A program made the translations under genes and the position numbers. Below, one piece after another: positions 10,046 to 21,531 of a stretch of DNA of 64,000 nucleotides. Positions within the stretch are counted from its first letter, which is position 1. Each line of letters begins with the position of its first letter. This DNA comes from Microvelia longipes (Eukaryota > Arthropoda > Insecta > Hemiptera > Veliidae). Under the pieces are notes generated by a model. It had not been told where the DNA came from and ran no database searches. It was given only the letters and a program-made list of their open reading frames with translations. The stretch is taken from the NCBI GenBank assembly GCA_018340805.1, contig JACMZG010001908.1, positions 49,338,378 through 49,402,377 on the forward strand, in the 5' to 3' direction.

Positions 10046-12675
10046 AAATTACTGTATTTTCTGTACCATGAAATGATTAGTCCCCCGACCCCAAATTATT
10101 GATTAACTGATGTTTACAAAACTGATCTACTTAACTATCTTTACCAGCTTAGGCTGGAAAATTATCCAGCCAAGGGAGTTTCCAGGTAAATAAGACCTGA
10201 AACTGTTTAGGCTGGTCAAGTAGATGTCTTTCCTAACCAACCAGTTTTTATTGCAAAAATCTAAGAAATGCTAGTTCCTATCCTAAAATTATTACAGTAA
10301 TACTTCATTTTCCTACAGTGATCAGATAAAGGAATATTAATATCCTTCCAACAAATATACTTATATCTAAATTAATAGTTATACTTAAAATAAAACATGC
10401 TATTTATATTTGATTTTATTACGTTTTAAAATATATCTAATATTCTGCCACTTAGTACTAAAGTATTTCGTTTAGTTTTATTTATTATAAAATAAACTTA
10501 ATCTAGTTTAAATTACTTTAATTTAAACAATAGTTATGTATCTTTATGCACTACAATATAATACATAAGAAAATTAAATGTCTGAAGCTTCCTACACCCA
10601 AGGCACGGACATGTCTTAATTATAGAGGCATGTTTTAGTGCAGAGACGATAAAGATACAAAAAGCTGTCTAGCTAAAAGGGTCTCTAGTATAAACCAGTT
10701 TGAGAAAAAGGTCATATCACGTCCGACTCTTAATTTTTAGGATAACTAAGTTTTAAATACAGTAGAGGATTTTTTCAATTAAATATCTCAGAAAGGAACA
10801 TTAAACCCTCTATAATAGCAAGATAATTTTCTGCTTCTGCTTTCCCCAAGTACATTACCGTTTATTATTGTTTTTGTGAAGCTTAAAAAAATAACATGAG
10901 AGAAGATTTTCAGCAAGATTAAATTCGAAAGTATAAAAACAATTATGTTTGTTTTAATTGAAATAAGCACGACGTAATATAGGTCCTGATGTATCTGATA
11001 TTTTTTGTAAAGAAAAATAGACCTGGAATAATAAAACGATATTAAGATTAAAATTAAATATAAAGGATATAAAATGTAACAAAACTTTACGTATCCGGTT
11101 TACATCGAGCACGTATGGCCTCCTTAATGTAGCAGCTCTCCAAGAGCGTTTTTTTTAAACTCCCAAAACATTTTTTAATAGAAAATGCATGGCATACTTT
11201 AGCTTTAAAGCTTAAAGTTTTTGTGTTATGAAAAAAACTTATTAAGACAACACGTAGTAGCTACCCAAACATACAGAAAAAATTTAAATATTTTCAGTAA
11301 AAACCTTAAAACAAATAAAATCTTCACTCAACTACAAAAGAAAAACACACATGCAAGTACTAACACAAAGGTAATGACATAAATATATACGAGTACAACA
11401 ACATAAAATCTACAACTACTGTGATATTTGAAGTAAAATTGCAAAGGAATTTTCCTTAGCAACACATAGATACGTAAATTTTCCCAAGTATTTCCATATA
11501 GGGTACGTTTAAAGAAAAGGTAGATAACCTTAAAATCTACATATAGCTTTATTACTATTCTTAGTGTGCATTTTAAGTTTTATTTTGCATAAATAAATTT
11601 TGAATTTTAAAGCTATTATAAAAATATTTAATATTTGTTTTTTTTGTTAATATTTAATTAAAGTTATAAATTGTTTTATTATTAAATTATTGTATGACAT
11701 AAGAGTTTTAATTTTAATTTATTTGAAGATTGTTAAATACTTTCCTATACATGTGTGTGGGGAAGGAAAGAGTCCGTGAACTGTAAACTTAGTGCACACT
11801 TGTTTGAATGGTGTTGTAACGAGAGCACACTTTAACTCGAGTTTTAATTAAAGTCAGAGTCATATACATGCGACTCTCCTGAGACCTAGTAAGGTACAAA
11901 TCATGGAAAATTTCAACAAAATTAACTTTTCTTTAACCAGATTTAACCAAAAATATGAAATAAATATTCAAAATTAATAATTTCGCTTGTTTATTTGATA
12001 AAGTTTTTCCCTTTATAAGTTAAATAAACATGAAATTGACAAATAAACCTTATCAAGAAAAGTAAATATGATTCTACCATATTAAGTTTGTAAAAACAGA
12101 ATTAATTTATACTAGTGCGGGGAAAGGGGGGGGGGAGGTTTCTTGGTGAGTAATCAGTAAATTGAAATTTTGAAATCTCATTTAGAAATTACAAATCTCG
12201 TTTCTAATTAACTTTACACTAGTCTTGTTTTTATACAAATCACTATGAATATTAAGATAGACTTATGTCAATAAATAGATTTACTTTAGAAAATATTCGA
12301 AATCAAATACAGAATATAAAACATTTGACACAGATGTTTTGACAATATTATCGTTAAAAACTAAAACTCAACTCAATTTGAATGAATTTATTTCACCTAT
12401 CTTCATATTGGTTCTAAATACTAAGCCAGCGTATCTTTTGAAATTTTAATTAATAATTAGACAGACATTTTACAGTTGACATTTAATTTACAGAGCTCCA
12501 TGTTAATCAGATATTAACTTAGGTTTTAGATTTGAATACACCTATTCTTGCTTCACTATAGCTTAGCTTATTGGTTATGTGTATCTTGGAAAACTTTATT
12601 TAATATTTTTTTTTTTAAATTTAAAATGTGATATATTCTTTTTTAATTAGATTCACAATTACTGTATTGTATATT
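10046..12675. other. AT-rich intergenic DNA
   Basis: No supported gene. Near 10143-10218 there are short inverted GGCTGG/CCAGCC and CAGGT/ACCTG pairs. A G-run (GGGGAAAGGGGGGGGGAGG) lies at 12120-12138. The minus-strand open frame at 10788-10970 has no recognisable domain. Confidence 0.5.
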
Positions 12676-13320
12676 TTTACTTTTCCTCTTTTATACCGCA
12701 GTATATAGGAAAATATTGTGATTGCAAATAAATTCCGAAACCGGGATCAAACTGGAATTATCCGTTTCAGGCGTTTTTACGGCCTCCGGAGAGGTTTTGC
12801 AATGTTGTCTATATGTGTGTGTGTGTGTGTAGCGCCCAGTATATTTATTGTAGAGAGATAAAATTCTGTACAAAAATCAGTCTACTGCAGTAGTTGTGGG
12901 GAAAAAAAATATGACGCTATAATGACTCATAAAATAAATTATAAAACGCAGAAAAATAATGCGTTCGGATTGAGATTTGGCACAGATGTGTCTATGTATA
13001 AGAATAACATATGTGCTAAGTTTCATTTCTTTATCAGTATTAGTTTTATTTTTATTGAATGACAATTGTTTGTTTTTAAAATGTTGTAAAAAATGAACCA
13101 ATTGAGTTTAAATTCGGTACAAGTGTATAACATTACTTAATAAATAAATTTACTAAATTTCTTTTCAAAACGACAAGTCTATCTATGATTTTTGTTGGAT
13201 CATAAAAATTAAGGAGCATTGAGCGTGGTCAGTGCTGTATGGGTGACCGCTGAGAATGATGCGGATACATTGCTATCTGAAGACGAGCGTAGCGAATCCG
13301 ATGTAATGAGGAAAACTTCC
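12676..13320 (+). mobile_element. 5S-related dispersed element, copy 2 (full length)
   Basis: It starts TTTTTACTTTTCCTC and ends near TAATGAGGAAAACTTCC; ACTTTTCCTC and GAGGAAAAC at the two ends are inverted matches. Blocks in order are a GGAAAATATTG start, a CCGAAACCGGGATC block, CCGTTTCAGGCGTTTTTAC, GGCCTCC, a (TG)n run at 12811-12831, GAGATTTGGCACAGATGTG, CAATTGAGTTTAAATTCGG, the 5S-like segment at 13192-13257, and GACGAGCGTAGCGAATCCGA. It has no coding capacity. Minus-strand open frames at 12691-12873 and 12877-13101 are shadows. It is probably a nonautonomous element; its class is unresolved. Confidence 0.7.
13192..13257 (+). pseudogene. 5S rRNA-like segment
   Basis: TTGGATCATAAAAATTAAGG, AGCATTGAGCGTGGTCAGTG and ATGGGTGACCGCTGAGAAT follow the order of the 3' half of 5S rRNA, including the C-box region of the internal promoter. 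The 5' half with the A box is absent. It is embedded in a transposable element. Confidence 0.75.
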
Positions 13321-14288
13321 GAGGAACCCTGTTCCCGATTTTTTTAAATATTTTAAAAAATAATACTTATTTTATGTATAATAATCACATTTGTTTTAAA
13401 CGTTTTTAAAACAAATCATGCAGTTTGTTTGTGTGACTGTGTCACCCATAACTCGTATTGCATTTACTCCTGAGAGTTGATATTTTTGTCTGGTCTATTA
13501 GTTCAACCAGAAAGATATTTTTTAGGCCACGTTAACCCATTTTGATCTCCTCAAAAGTAACATTTTTAAATGTTAAAAATTAAAAAAAAACATTTTTAGA
13601 TTTATTGAGTATTGAGGAAAATGTACTTCTTTAAATGACGAGCAAAATTCATAAATGCTCGTCCTGATATCAGTCTGATGGCGTTTTGCAAATATTTATG
13701 TTGAATCTGATAAACATTTATACATAACTCTCATGACTTTTACTTTTCTTTTAGCGTACAGTAGTACGCTAAAATTAAAGTAGTACGCTCATAGACGATT
13801 ACTATCAGACGATTATTATTGTCTGATAGCATTGAAATATATAATAAAAATAGCCAAAATTTGATACCTCTTATAAACAAAATTAATTTATCTTTAACTT
13901 ACTTATTGGCTTATTCATGTGCAACAATTAAAAATATTTGAAACTGTATGGTAGTACACCTGTTAAAATATTACGCTTAACTGCAAAAAGAATAAAATAG
14001 CTATTTATAAGATATAACCATTAAATATATTGCAAAAATTACAATGTAAAGTAATACTGATAAAAACTACACAGAGACCACTCTAAGGTAATCAGGTTAG
14101 GGTATAGTTAGATTAGTCAATTTAGTTTTGATTATTTTTTCTATACTAATTTGTGTAATACATTCAAACATTATTTCACATAGAATGTCGGGTATGACTA
14201 AAGGTATTATAATATAATATGAAATCATTTACCTTAAATTTCATAAAATGGCTATCAGCTAAAATATTAGCTTTTTAAGCTTTATTGA
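13321..14288. other. AT-rich intergenic DNA with short hairpins
   Basis: A hairpin AGCGTAC/GTACGCT lies at about 13754-13771 and a second (ATCAGACGAT... TGTCTGATA) at about 13805-13829. Otherwise nothing is recognised. Confidence 0.45.
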
Positions 14289-14740
14289 GATCGAGCGAAG
14301 TGAGACACAGAAATGTCACCTAAAACTTTGAATTATCATGATATATAGGGGACGAGCAAAGTAATACAACACTAATGTCACCTAAAGCTTTGGATTATCA
14401 TGGCATTCAAAGGACGAGCAAAGTGAATCCACAGTAATGTCACCAACAGCTATCGATTATCTTGACATTCTGAGGACGAGCGAAGGGAGACCACAGTTAT
14501 GTCACCTAAAGCTATAGATTATCTTGATATTCTGAGGACAAGCGAAGTGAAACCACAGTCATGTCACTTAAAGCTTTGGATTATCATTACATTCTGAGAC
14601 CGAGCGAAGTAAGACCACAGTAATGTCACCTAAAGCTTTGGATTATCATGATATTAAGAGGACGAGCGAAGTGAAACCACAGTAATGTCACCTAAAGCTT
14701 TGGATAATCATTAAATTCAGAGGACGAGCGTAGCAAATCT
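14289..14740 (+). repeat. 62-bp tandem array, 7 units plus a partial
   Basis: Units start with GGACGAGCGAAGTGA-like sequence at 14289 (61 bp long), then 14350, 14412, 14474, 14536, 14598, 14660 and a partial at 14722, an exact 62-bp period. Each contains ATGTCACCTAAAGCTTTGGA and TTATCATGATATTC. The opening GGACGAGCGAAG block is the one that follows the 5S-like segment in the dispersed elements near 9.9, 13.3, 23.8 and 46.7 kb, so the array probably expanded from such a tail. It is noncoding. Confidence 0.9.
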
Positions 14741-15477
14741 AAAGCTGCAAGAAACAAATACTAATGTACTCTAAACCCAATTTTACTAAAACTATATTTC
14801 TGAAAACTATTTTTCTATGATTTATTTTATAATACTATTTAACTAAAAATATATTTTCTAAAACTATTTTACTAATAATATATTTTATAGATCTATTCAA
14901 TTTTAAGCTCTTTGCTTACATGAATACGGATCTATGCATAATCTCTAAAAGCGTTTTCATTTAGTTATATAATTTGGCTCGTCACAAAATATTTTTATAA
15001 GTTTTATATTCATTTTGAAATGTAAATTAAAATAAACTTTCATATTATTTTTAGGATAACCTCAGCTTTGTCTATTACATTCCCCCCATCCCCCTCTCTT
15101 TCTCTCTCTCTGTGTCCTTCTATTCTCCCTTTATTCACTTTGCTGATTTATTCTATTACAACATTTTTTTATAATAATAAATTTCATGCGGTTGAATATT
15201 TTAAATTTTCCATTATCAACTCTATAAAAAAAATAAATTAAAATTTCTACTACTCATACATAAAAAAGGATGAATAAAAAATAATAAAAATTGAAATCAC
15301 CTCAACTTATATTCATAGTTATTATAATGAGATTCAGGCCTACAATAGAATTGACTAACATTTTAACACATTACAATTTTGATTAATAATAAAAGCCATT
15401 ATAAATATTTTAATTTTATTATATAATTTTTAATATTATTATTATTAATTAATATTTTTATTGTATAAAAACCGATC
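14741..15477. other. AT-rich DNA with a pyrimidine tract
   Basis: Several near-repeated ACTATTTTACTAA-like blocks lie at 14775-14885. A CCCC/CTCT-rich pyrimidine tract lies at 15081-15132. No gene is seen. Confidence 0.5.
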
Positions 15478-15940
15478 CGGAGTCAATGCGACCAATCTAA
15501 GTGACAAAAAAGTCAAAATAAAACATGGTGAATTACTGGAAACTAAGATGACAGCCTGTGAACAAAAGATTTTGAAAAGGGTGACGTTTTTAATGGTTTT
15601 TTGGGAACTGAATCGAATGAAACCCGTCAGAAGTCAATAGAACCACCTACGGTGACTATAGAGTTAAAAAAAAACGATAGTAAATTATCGAAAAGCCTAA
15701 CAGAATGTCAGTAAAGTTACAATTTTGAGTTTTGTGTCCTTTTTATTTAATGATTTAGGGATCTGAGCTTTTTGTATTCAATCAGGAGTCTATACAAACA
15801 TTTACAGTACACTACAATAGGGTACCTAGGTTCGAATCCTGGTAAAGGCAATAATGTTTTACTTGCTATATATAACTTCATGACTCGGTGCTCCGATGCT
15901 AGGCGAATTTTCTTTGAAACGCGCGTGTTTCCACGCTTCA
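15478..15940 (+). mobile_element. Composite repeat, second copy
   Basis: It has the same architecture as 7991-8590: three diverged ~150-bp units (landmarks near 15478, 15608 and 15764), then a tRNA-like T-arm with an exact B box GGTTCGAATCC at 15829-15839 (stem CTAGG/CCTGG), then AATAATGTTTTAC, then CGGTGCTCCGATGC and GGCGAATTTTCTTTG. Shared order at two distant loci shows that the pieces move or amplify together. The two opposing open frames at 15747-15957 are not supported. Confidence 0.6.
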
Positions 15941-16254
15941 CAATCTATTTCTTTTAAAAGTTTCTGCATTATGCTTTATAAATTTCGGATTATAGATTTT
16001 GGAGGAATAGTTTGACACAACTTGATAATTAAATATGCCCACATCCTTAAAAAAAAAGTTACAAGTTGTGCTTTATAATTAAGTAACTGCTCAAATTATA
16101 AAGCTTATAAACTGGAAACATAAGCAAAAAATGAACTGTTAAGTGCGGAATCAGATATTCTACAAAAAAATCTTACGATATGCGGATTACCACGTCAGCA
16201 TGTTTTATATAACTGCTTACACATGTCATTATACGCATTACTTATTATATTCGT
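15941..16254. other. AT-rich spacer
   Basis: Nothing recognised. Confidence 0.45.
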
Positions 16255-16540
16255 CCCCTCAGGTTATATAACCCATTTCTTATAATATCTGTCTACTCCA
16301 GATATAGTACCCATTTTTTTCAATATCCGTCGCCTCAGGTTATATAACCCATTTTTTCAATATCCGTCGCCTCAGGTTATATAACCCATTTCTTATAATA
16401 TCCGGCCCCTCAGGTTATATAACCCATTTCTTATAATATCCGGCCCCTCAGGTTATATAACCCATTTTTTATAATATCTGTCAACTTCAGATATTGTACC
16501 CATTTTTTTAATATCCGTCCCCTCAGGTTTTAATATCCAT
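16255..16540 (+). repeat. 38-bp tandem array, about 7.5 units
   Basis: The unit is built from CCCCTCAGGTTATATAACCC, then ATTTCTTATAATATCCG. Units 2 and 7 share a variant with CAGATAT and GTACCC, giving a higher-order pattern. The GGTTATATAACC core is a perfect 12-bp palindrome. It is noncoding. Confidence 0.9.
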
Positions 16541-16695
16541 TCCTTTTTAAACTTGATTAAGAGATATATTTACGTTTAATAAAACCGTTAAAATCAGAAA
16601 AATGGTTTGTTAAGTTAAAATTCACCATTAAAGTATTTTTTCAGTACAGAACGTTTCTTTTAATATGGTTTGTTTATACATCTACAATAAACAAA

Positions 16696-16895
16696 CCATT
16701 TTAGCTCAGTAGCGCTAAGTGTGGTCAGTTGAGAGATGGGTGACTCCTGGGATCCGTCAATTAGATATTAAAAATGATCTAATTGACCGAGGATGAGCAA
16801 AGCAAGACCAAAGAAATACTAAATCATATGTTAGGCGTTATTAACTAATGTTAGGTCGCATGGATTGAAGTCAGTACCTAGATGGTTCTACAGTA
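16696..16895 (+). pseudogene. 5S rRNA-like segment, with a possible second
   Basis: At 16702-16752, GCTCAGTAGCGCTAAGTGTG, GTCAGTTGAGAGATGGGTGA and CTCCTGGGATC parallel the 3' half of 5S rRNA. GAGGATGAGCAAAGCAAGAC follows at about 16791, matching the tail block of the other 5S-related elements. A more decayed 5S-like stretch (GCATGGATTGAAGTCAGTAC, CTAGATGG) may lie at 16858-16885. The upstream part of the dispersed element is not recognisable here. Confidence 0.5.
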
Positions 16896-16899
16896 TGAA

Positions 16900-18963
16900 C
16901 ATAACAATATTTCTACTGCCCAAATACGTACTGCATTTTATATTAAACGAAATCCATATTCAAAGAATTTACGAAGACAGTCTTATGACAACAAAAAGTT
17001 GAGATGTACCCTAAACCGGTTTTTTTTAAAAAACAAAACCCTTGATCACTTTATAGTAATTGTTTAACAATCTTCTTAAATTTTAAATCCAAATGAATTT
17101 TTATTAATAATTCAAATTTCCTTATCATTTAACATGTTTATACAAATAATTATAATCTCTTTCTAACAATCCTTATCTTTCGTTGTTTAATCTCAATGAA
17201 TATTAATCAGTTTTTGTCTCAGAACGATAATAATTAAAGGGAAAGGACCTTTCGTGATTATAATCACCTCTTTAATAGAATCCAAAGGCTTGGCCTCGTT
17301 TTCCGTTTACAATGAAGTTATAAACATCGATTTTTCTTCTCAAAGTCTTTACAAAATGCCTTAATTATTAATTATAACATAATTTTTATATAATTTATCA
17401 ATTATATTTTTAACGACAGGCTTAATTTATTGTTTTTATAATTTAATTATTTTTTTGGTAATTTAAAGCGGTAATTAGAAATGATTTCATTAAATATATA
17501 TATTTCGTTTGGGTATAACATAATTACTTAAAACTTAACAAACCTTTTTGCAAAAGGGGTTTTTTTGAGTTTACCAAGCATATTTTAAGATCTTGACAAC
17601 TAAGATGAACAATTGCCGTATTGTAGCAAAATTTAAAAGAATATATTTTGCACGTTTATATAGTTTAAAATATATATATATATAATTATAATAAATACAG
17701 AGGTTAAAATTAAATTATCTTTAAGTTTCCGGCCCAAGCTACCTCTAGGTTGATAGGAGGAAAGAAAAAAAGTCATGAAACATGAGGGTTACACATGGTT
17801 GGAGTGAGGATATTTAACAACAAATAATAAACTAAATTCGGTGGGTCATCACGGCTCTATTCAAGAAATATATACAAAACAAAGAGACATACAATTAGAG
17901 AGAGATGGGATTTTACCACTGCTTAAGTAGTTTGGTCCTATAACTATAGGACCATAGCTCAAGTAGGAGTAAGCATAACCTTATGCTACCACACATCTTA
18001 TCGCTGTGCTATGCCCCCTCTAGTGGTCAGTCTCTTAGCTCCCTCTTGTTGAAATCTCTTGGTTAAGTCCTGGTAAGTCCCTTCATTTGAATTGGTCGAA
18101 AAGGTCTAAACGAATAATTATAGAACTCTTAACACCAAATTAATTAATTTTACATGATAAGTTTAATTTTACATAAAATGCGTTACACACCTAAACAATT
18201 ATCAAGCATTTTAGTTCTAGCTTAAGACTATGGCCTTTTTAAGGGTCCTTAAAATTTGTGTGATTAAATATATATTTTACGTTATTTATTTTCCGTTGAT
18301 GTGTTTTTATTAAGTCAAGCATATTTTTTGTAAATACTATATTTAAAATAGAGGTCTAAATTAAGTTTTTCTAGTTTTTATACATAAAATATGTATGTAC
18401 TATTTAATATTTATATATGTGTTATTTAAACTTTAAACATACATTAACACTCTTTACTGTCATATACAACACCTATTTTCCACTAAAATAATAATGGACA
18501 TTGCTACATAGAAGTTTTGCATACTGCAAAAATACAACAGAATATTATTAAAACTTTACACACGCTTTTTAATATGAAAAGTTTAAAAATTGCAATAATT
18601 CATAAACTCGAATAACCTCAAATTGCTTTTTACATAATAAAACTTTAAAATTACTTTGAAATGACATTCGAAATAAACTGCTTTTTAGTAGACTTTTGAA
18701 ATAGCGCGTATTGTTTGTAAAAATATATAATTAAAATCCAAAGTGGGATCTAAATAACTGGGGGGAGGGGGCAACTAAATGGAAAAAGTTCCTTTCACAC
18801 ATTCCTAGTCTAAAGTTTATTTTTGTTTTTCTAACTTAGTACATAATTTAATCTGAACAATTTTATACATTTTATTCTTTTATTTTAATTATCTACATAA
18901 TAGTATAGTTTGTTGTTTTATTAATGTATTATTTATGTTGATAGTCCTAGAAAGGGATAATAC
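16900..18963. other. AT-rich intergenic DNA
   Basis: A palindrome GGTCCTATAACTATAGGACC lies at about 17935-17954. Just beyond it, the minus strand of 17955-18020 has TAGCACAGCGATAAGATG, which resembles a tRNA A box, so a degraded SINE may lie there (weak). No gene is seen. Confidence 0.4.
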
Positions 18964-19159
18964 AAAAAAAATTATTGTGGCGACGATTCGGCCCAGCTGG
19001 CCATAATCATGCCTTAAAAAGAAAACACAAAATCCATCCTGTTGCAAATATAGGGTTTTATCAAAAAATAAATAAGGCATATTGAAAAGCTATGCTTAAA
19101 TTTTTTGAGGCATGATTATAGCCAGCTTGGCCAAAACGTCGCCACAATAATTATTTTTT
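18964..19159. repeat. Inverted repeat, ~52-bp arms
   Basis: 18964-19015 and 19107-19159 are inverted copies containing ATTATTGTGGCGACG and AGCTGGCCATAATCATGCC with a few mismatches. The spacer is about 90 bp. The open frame at 18889-19080 runs through it and is not supported. Confidence 0.85.
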
Positions 19160-20384
19160 TTTACTATCTGTATCAAACATAAACATAAGTTATAAGGTTA
19201 TCAGTTATAAGTTATCAGTTCAACATCATGATCAATTAATTTTGTACAGATCTTATTTGCATATTTTTTTATATTATAAAACATATTGGGTACCAGAAAG
19301 CACTTATTGCAATGCAAATTTGCCCGGTTTGTAGACCTCCAAAATCTCTGCTTACGAAAAATAAAATTGTCTACGGTTTATCTCATTTCATAAATTCAGC
19401 TTATTTTATTGTATTTTTACCTCTTAAACCTATTCGTATGAATAGAATGCAGTGTTAATTAATATTGTTCAAAGATTTATTCAAACTATGGAAAAGTTAT
19501 GGTGTTTTATTTTATCTGAAAATTGTACATATTGTTTTAGTATATTATAGACTTGCATAATCAGTATTAATGATATTAAAGTTGTTTCTACAGCGTATCA
19601 TATATTTTAATAATTTTTAAAATACAGTTTACATTATAGGTTTGTAAGAATCGAATTAAACGTATCTATGTTGCTTTTGTAGAGCTTTGTTTAGCCTATC
19701 GTGTCTTTTCGACCTTGTTCCAAAACACTCATATTATATATACTCGATTTTGTAAATGTTCGTAATATACCTTATAATTCTTCATGTGTGTATACAGAGA
19801 GAAAATACTTGCTTTTAAACTTCCTAAACTATACCTCGTGCATAAATTATGACAGTAGTGAAAAGCCCTACATATACAGTGGCGATCTCCGATTCCTTTC
19901 TATAACAAAGGTCTACTCTATATATTCTGTCACTAGATCATTCATCTTTTTCTTCTGATTAATGCTTTTTATCCCCCATCTAAAATCTCTTGTATAACGC
20001 AAGAGGGAAACGATTTTCTAATAATTAACCCAGCCAAAGGGGTGAAATTCAGACAATAAATCAAACTATTTTACTCTCCTTTTTTGGCCTTACAGTCATT
20101 AATTCAGGTTACATCGGTACTTCAAATTCTAATTTCCTATATAAAAAGTTAGAACATGAGAAACTAATTTATTAAACTGACTTTGTCTACAGGGAATATT
20201 TTAGCGAGTTATTAATGTAAGACCTTTACTTTTTTTTCTTCCGTCAAATTTAATTAACTGTTATAAATGTTACTGTAGAGTAACAAATTAATGATGTTTT
20301 ACCATACTTTTCTGACTATTGTACTCCAAAATTAATTATGTATTTCTACGAAATCTCTTTACAAATAGGTAACAAGTATCACAA
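19160..20384. other. AT-rich intergenic DNA
   Basis: No domain or repeat recognised. The 85-codon frame at 19701-19958 shows no family features. Confidence 0.45.
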
Positions 20385-20631
20385 TCAAATATATGCATAC
20401 ATGCGTGCACTGATATATGCATATATACATGCACTGATTTATGCATTCATGCATGCACTGATATATGCATACATGCATGCACTGATATATGCATACATGC
20501 ATGCACTGATATATGCATACATGCATGCACTGATATATGCATACATGCATGCACTGATATATGCATATATACATGCATTGATTTATGCATTCATGCATCC
20601 ACTGATGCATAAATGCATGGATGCACTGATA
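20385..20631. repeat. 24-bp tandem array, about 10 units
   Basis: GCACTGATATATGCATACAT plus GCAT repeats with starts at 20407, 20431, 20455, 20479, 20503, 20527, 20551, 20575, 20599 and 20623, exactly 24 bp apart. Because 24 is a multiple of 3 and the unit lacks stops, both strands are open (octapeptide repeats); these frames are artefacts. The unit contains the self-complementary ATGCATACATGCAT / ATGCATGC. Confidence 0.95.
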
Positions 20632-20879
20632 CAATAATTAGAAATTTCAAACTCGATACATTCCAAATCTTTTTGTACGGTTAAACTAGTTTTATACTTA
20701 CTTAATTTTGTAACTTGATAAGATTCATCATCATAAAACGCAAAGTAAGAAAAAATAAATGAATAATCTAAACTTTTATGTTAGATACCGAAGACACAGT
20801 TCTCTGTGTTCTGTTCACAGTTAAGGTGTGTATACATACATGCGAGGAAGGTTACGGCAGCGCTAAGGTTAACATGTCG
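20632..20879. other. Spacer between array and retroelement leader
   Basis: AT-rich, with a transition to GC-richer sequence from about 20790. Nothing recognised. Confidence 0.4.
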
Positions 20880-21531
20880 AACTTAGGTGCTCCGTAAATT
20901 TCTTTTTGTTAGTAGCGATGTAGTGTACTTGCGGTTGTGATTTTTGTGCGCCATGGTGGATAAATGCTCTGTGCGTGCTTTGTGATAGTTATTTTCAGTT
21001 GCGTAAGTGCCACTTTCCTAAATTTCTTCGTTAAACATCGCATGTAGCCGTGTCCTGGGGGTCCGGCAGTCCGTTTTCGTGACTGTTCAGTTATGAAACG
21101 GTCTGTCTGGGCAGATCCCAGGGATACTAGTTGCATACGTTGTCATCCCATGACGTCACACAGGAAGAATTTCGGACTTTCTTCCTGTTGTTGCGCTTAC
21201 GCACTGTTGCACCTCAGGCTCTTCTACCGGCGTTCATAATCTCAACGCTCGTGCTTGCTTGCTGCTAACTATTTGTTCTTACTTGCCTACGCTTTTTCTC
21301 AATTTAATTGATTATTAATTATCTATTTTGCGTCTATTTGGTGTTTTGTGTGATTATTATCTGCAAATCACCTGTCTATCTTTATTATAATACGTAAGTT
21401 AAGAACATTACTACGTCAGTAGTTCTACATTCTCTGACACTTGATTCCAACTATTTTCCTATACATATATATCTATACAATCTATTTTATTTATTTTATC
21501 TCGTAAATTTTTTTTTATCTTTATTGGAATC
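20880..21531 (+). other. Probable 5' leader of the non-LTR element
   Basis: This stretch is GC-richer than its surroundings and leads directly into the endonuclease-encoding frame at 21532. By position it is likely the 5' UTR, and perhaps internal promoter, of that element. The left boundary is a guess from base composition. The minus-strand open frame at 20909-21136 has no recognised domain. Confidence 0.4.

Noticed and set aside
14289..14740. CRISPR-like array
   Set aside because: The 62-bp units are repeated throughout with no unique spacers, and the context is eukaryotic.
15818..15860. Functional tRNA gene
   Set aside because: A T-arm with an exact B box is present, but no acceptor, D or anticodon arm can be placed upstream.
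19701..19958. 85-codon plus-strand frame as a gene
   Set aside because: No domain; length and residue makeup are as expected for AT-rich DNA.
20338..20637. 99-codon and 91-codon repeat proteins on opposite strands
   Set aside because: Both come from one 24-bp self-complementary array.
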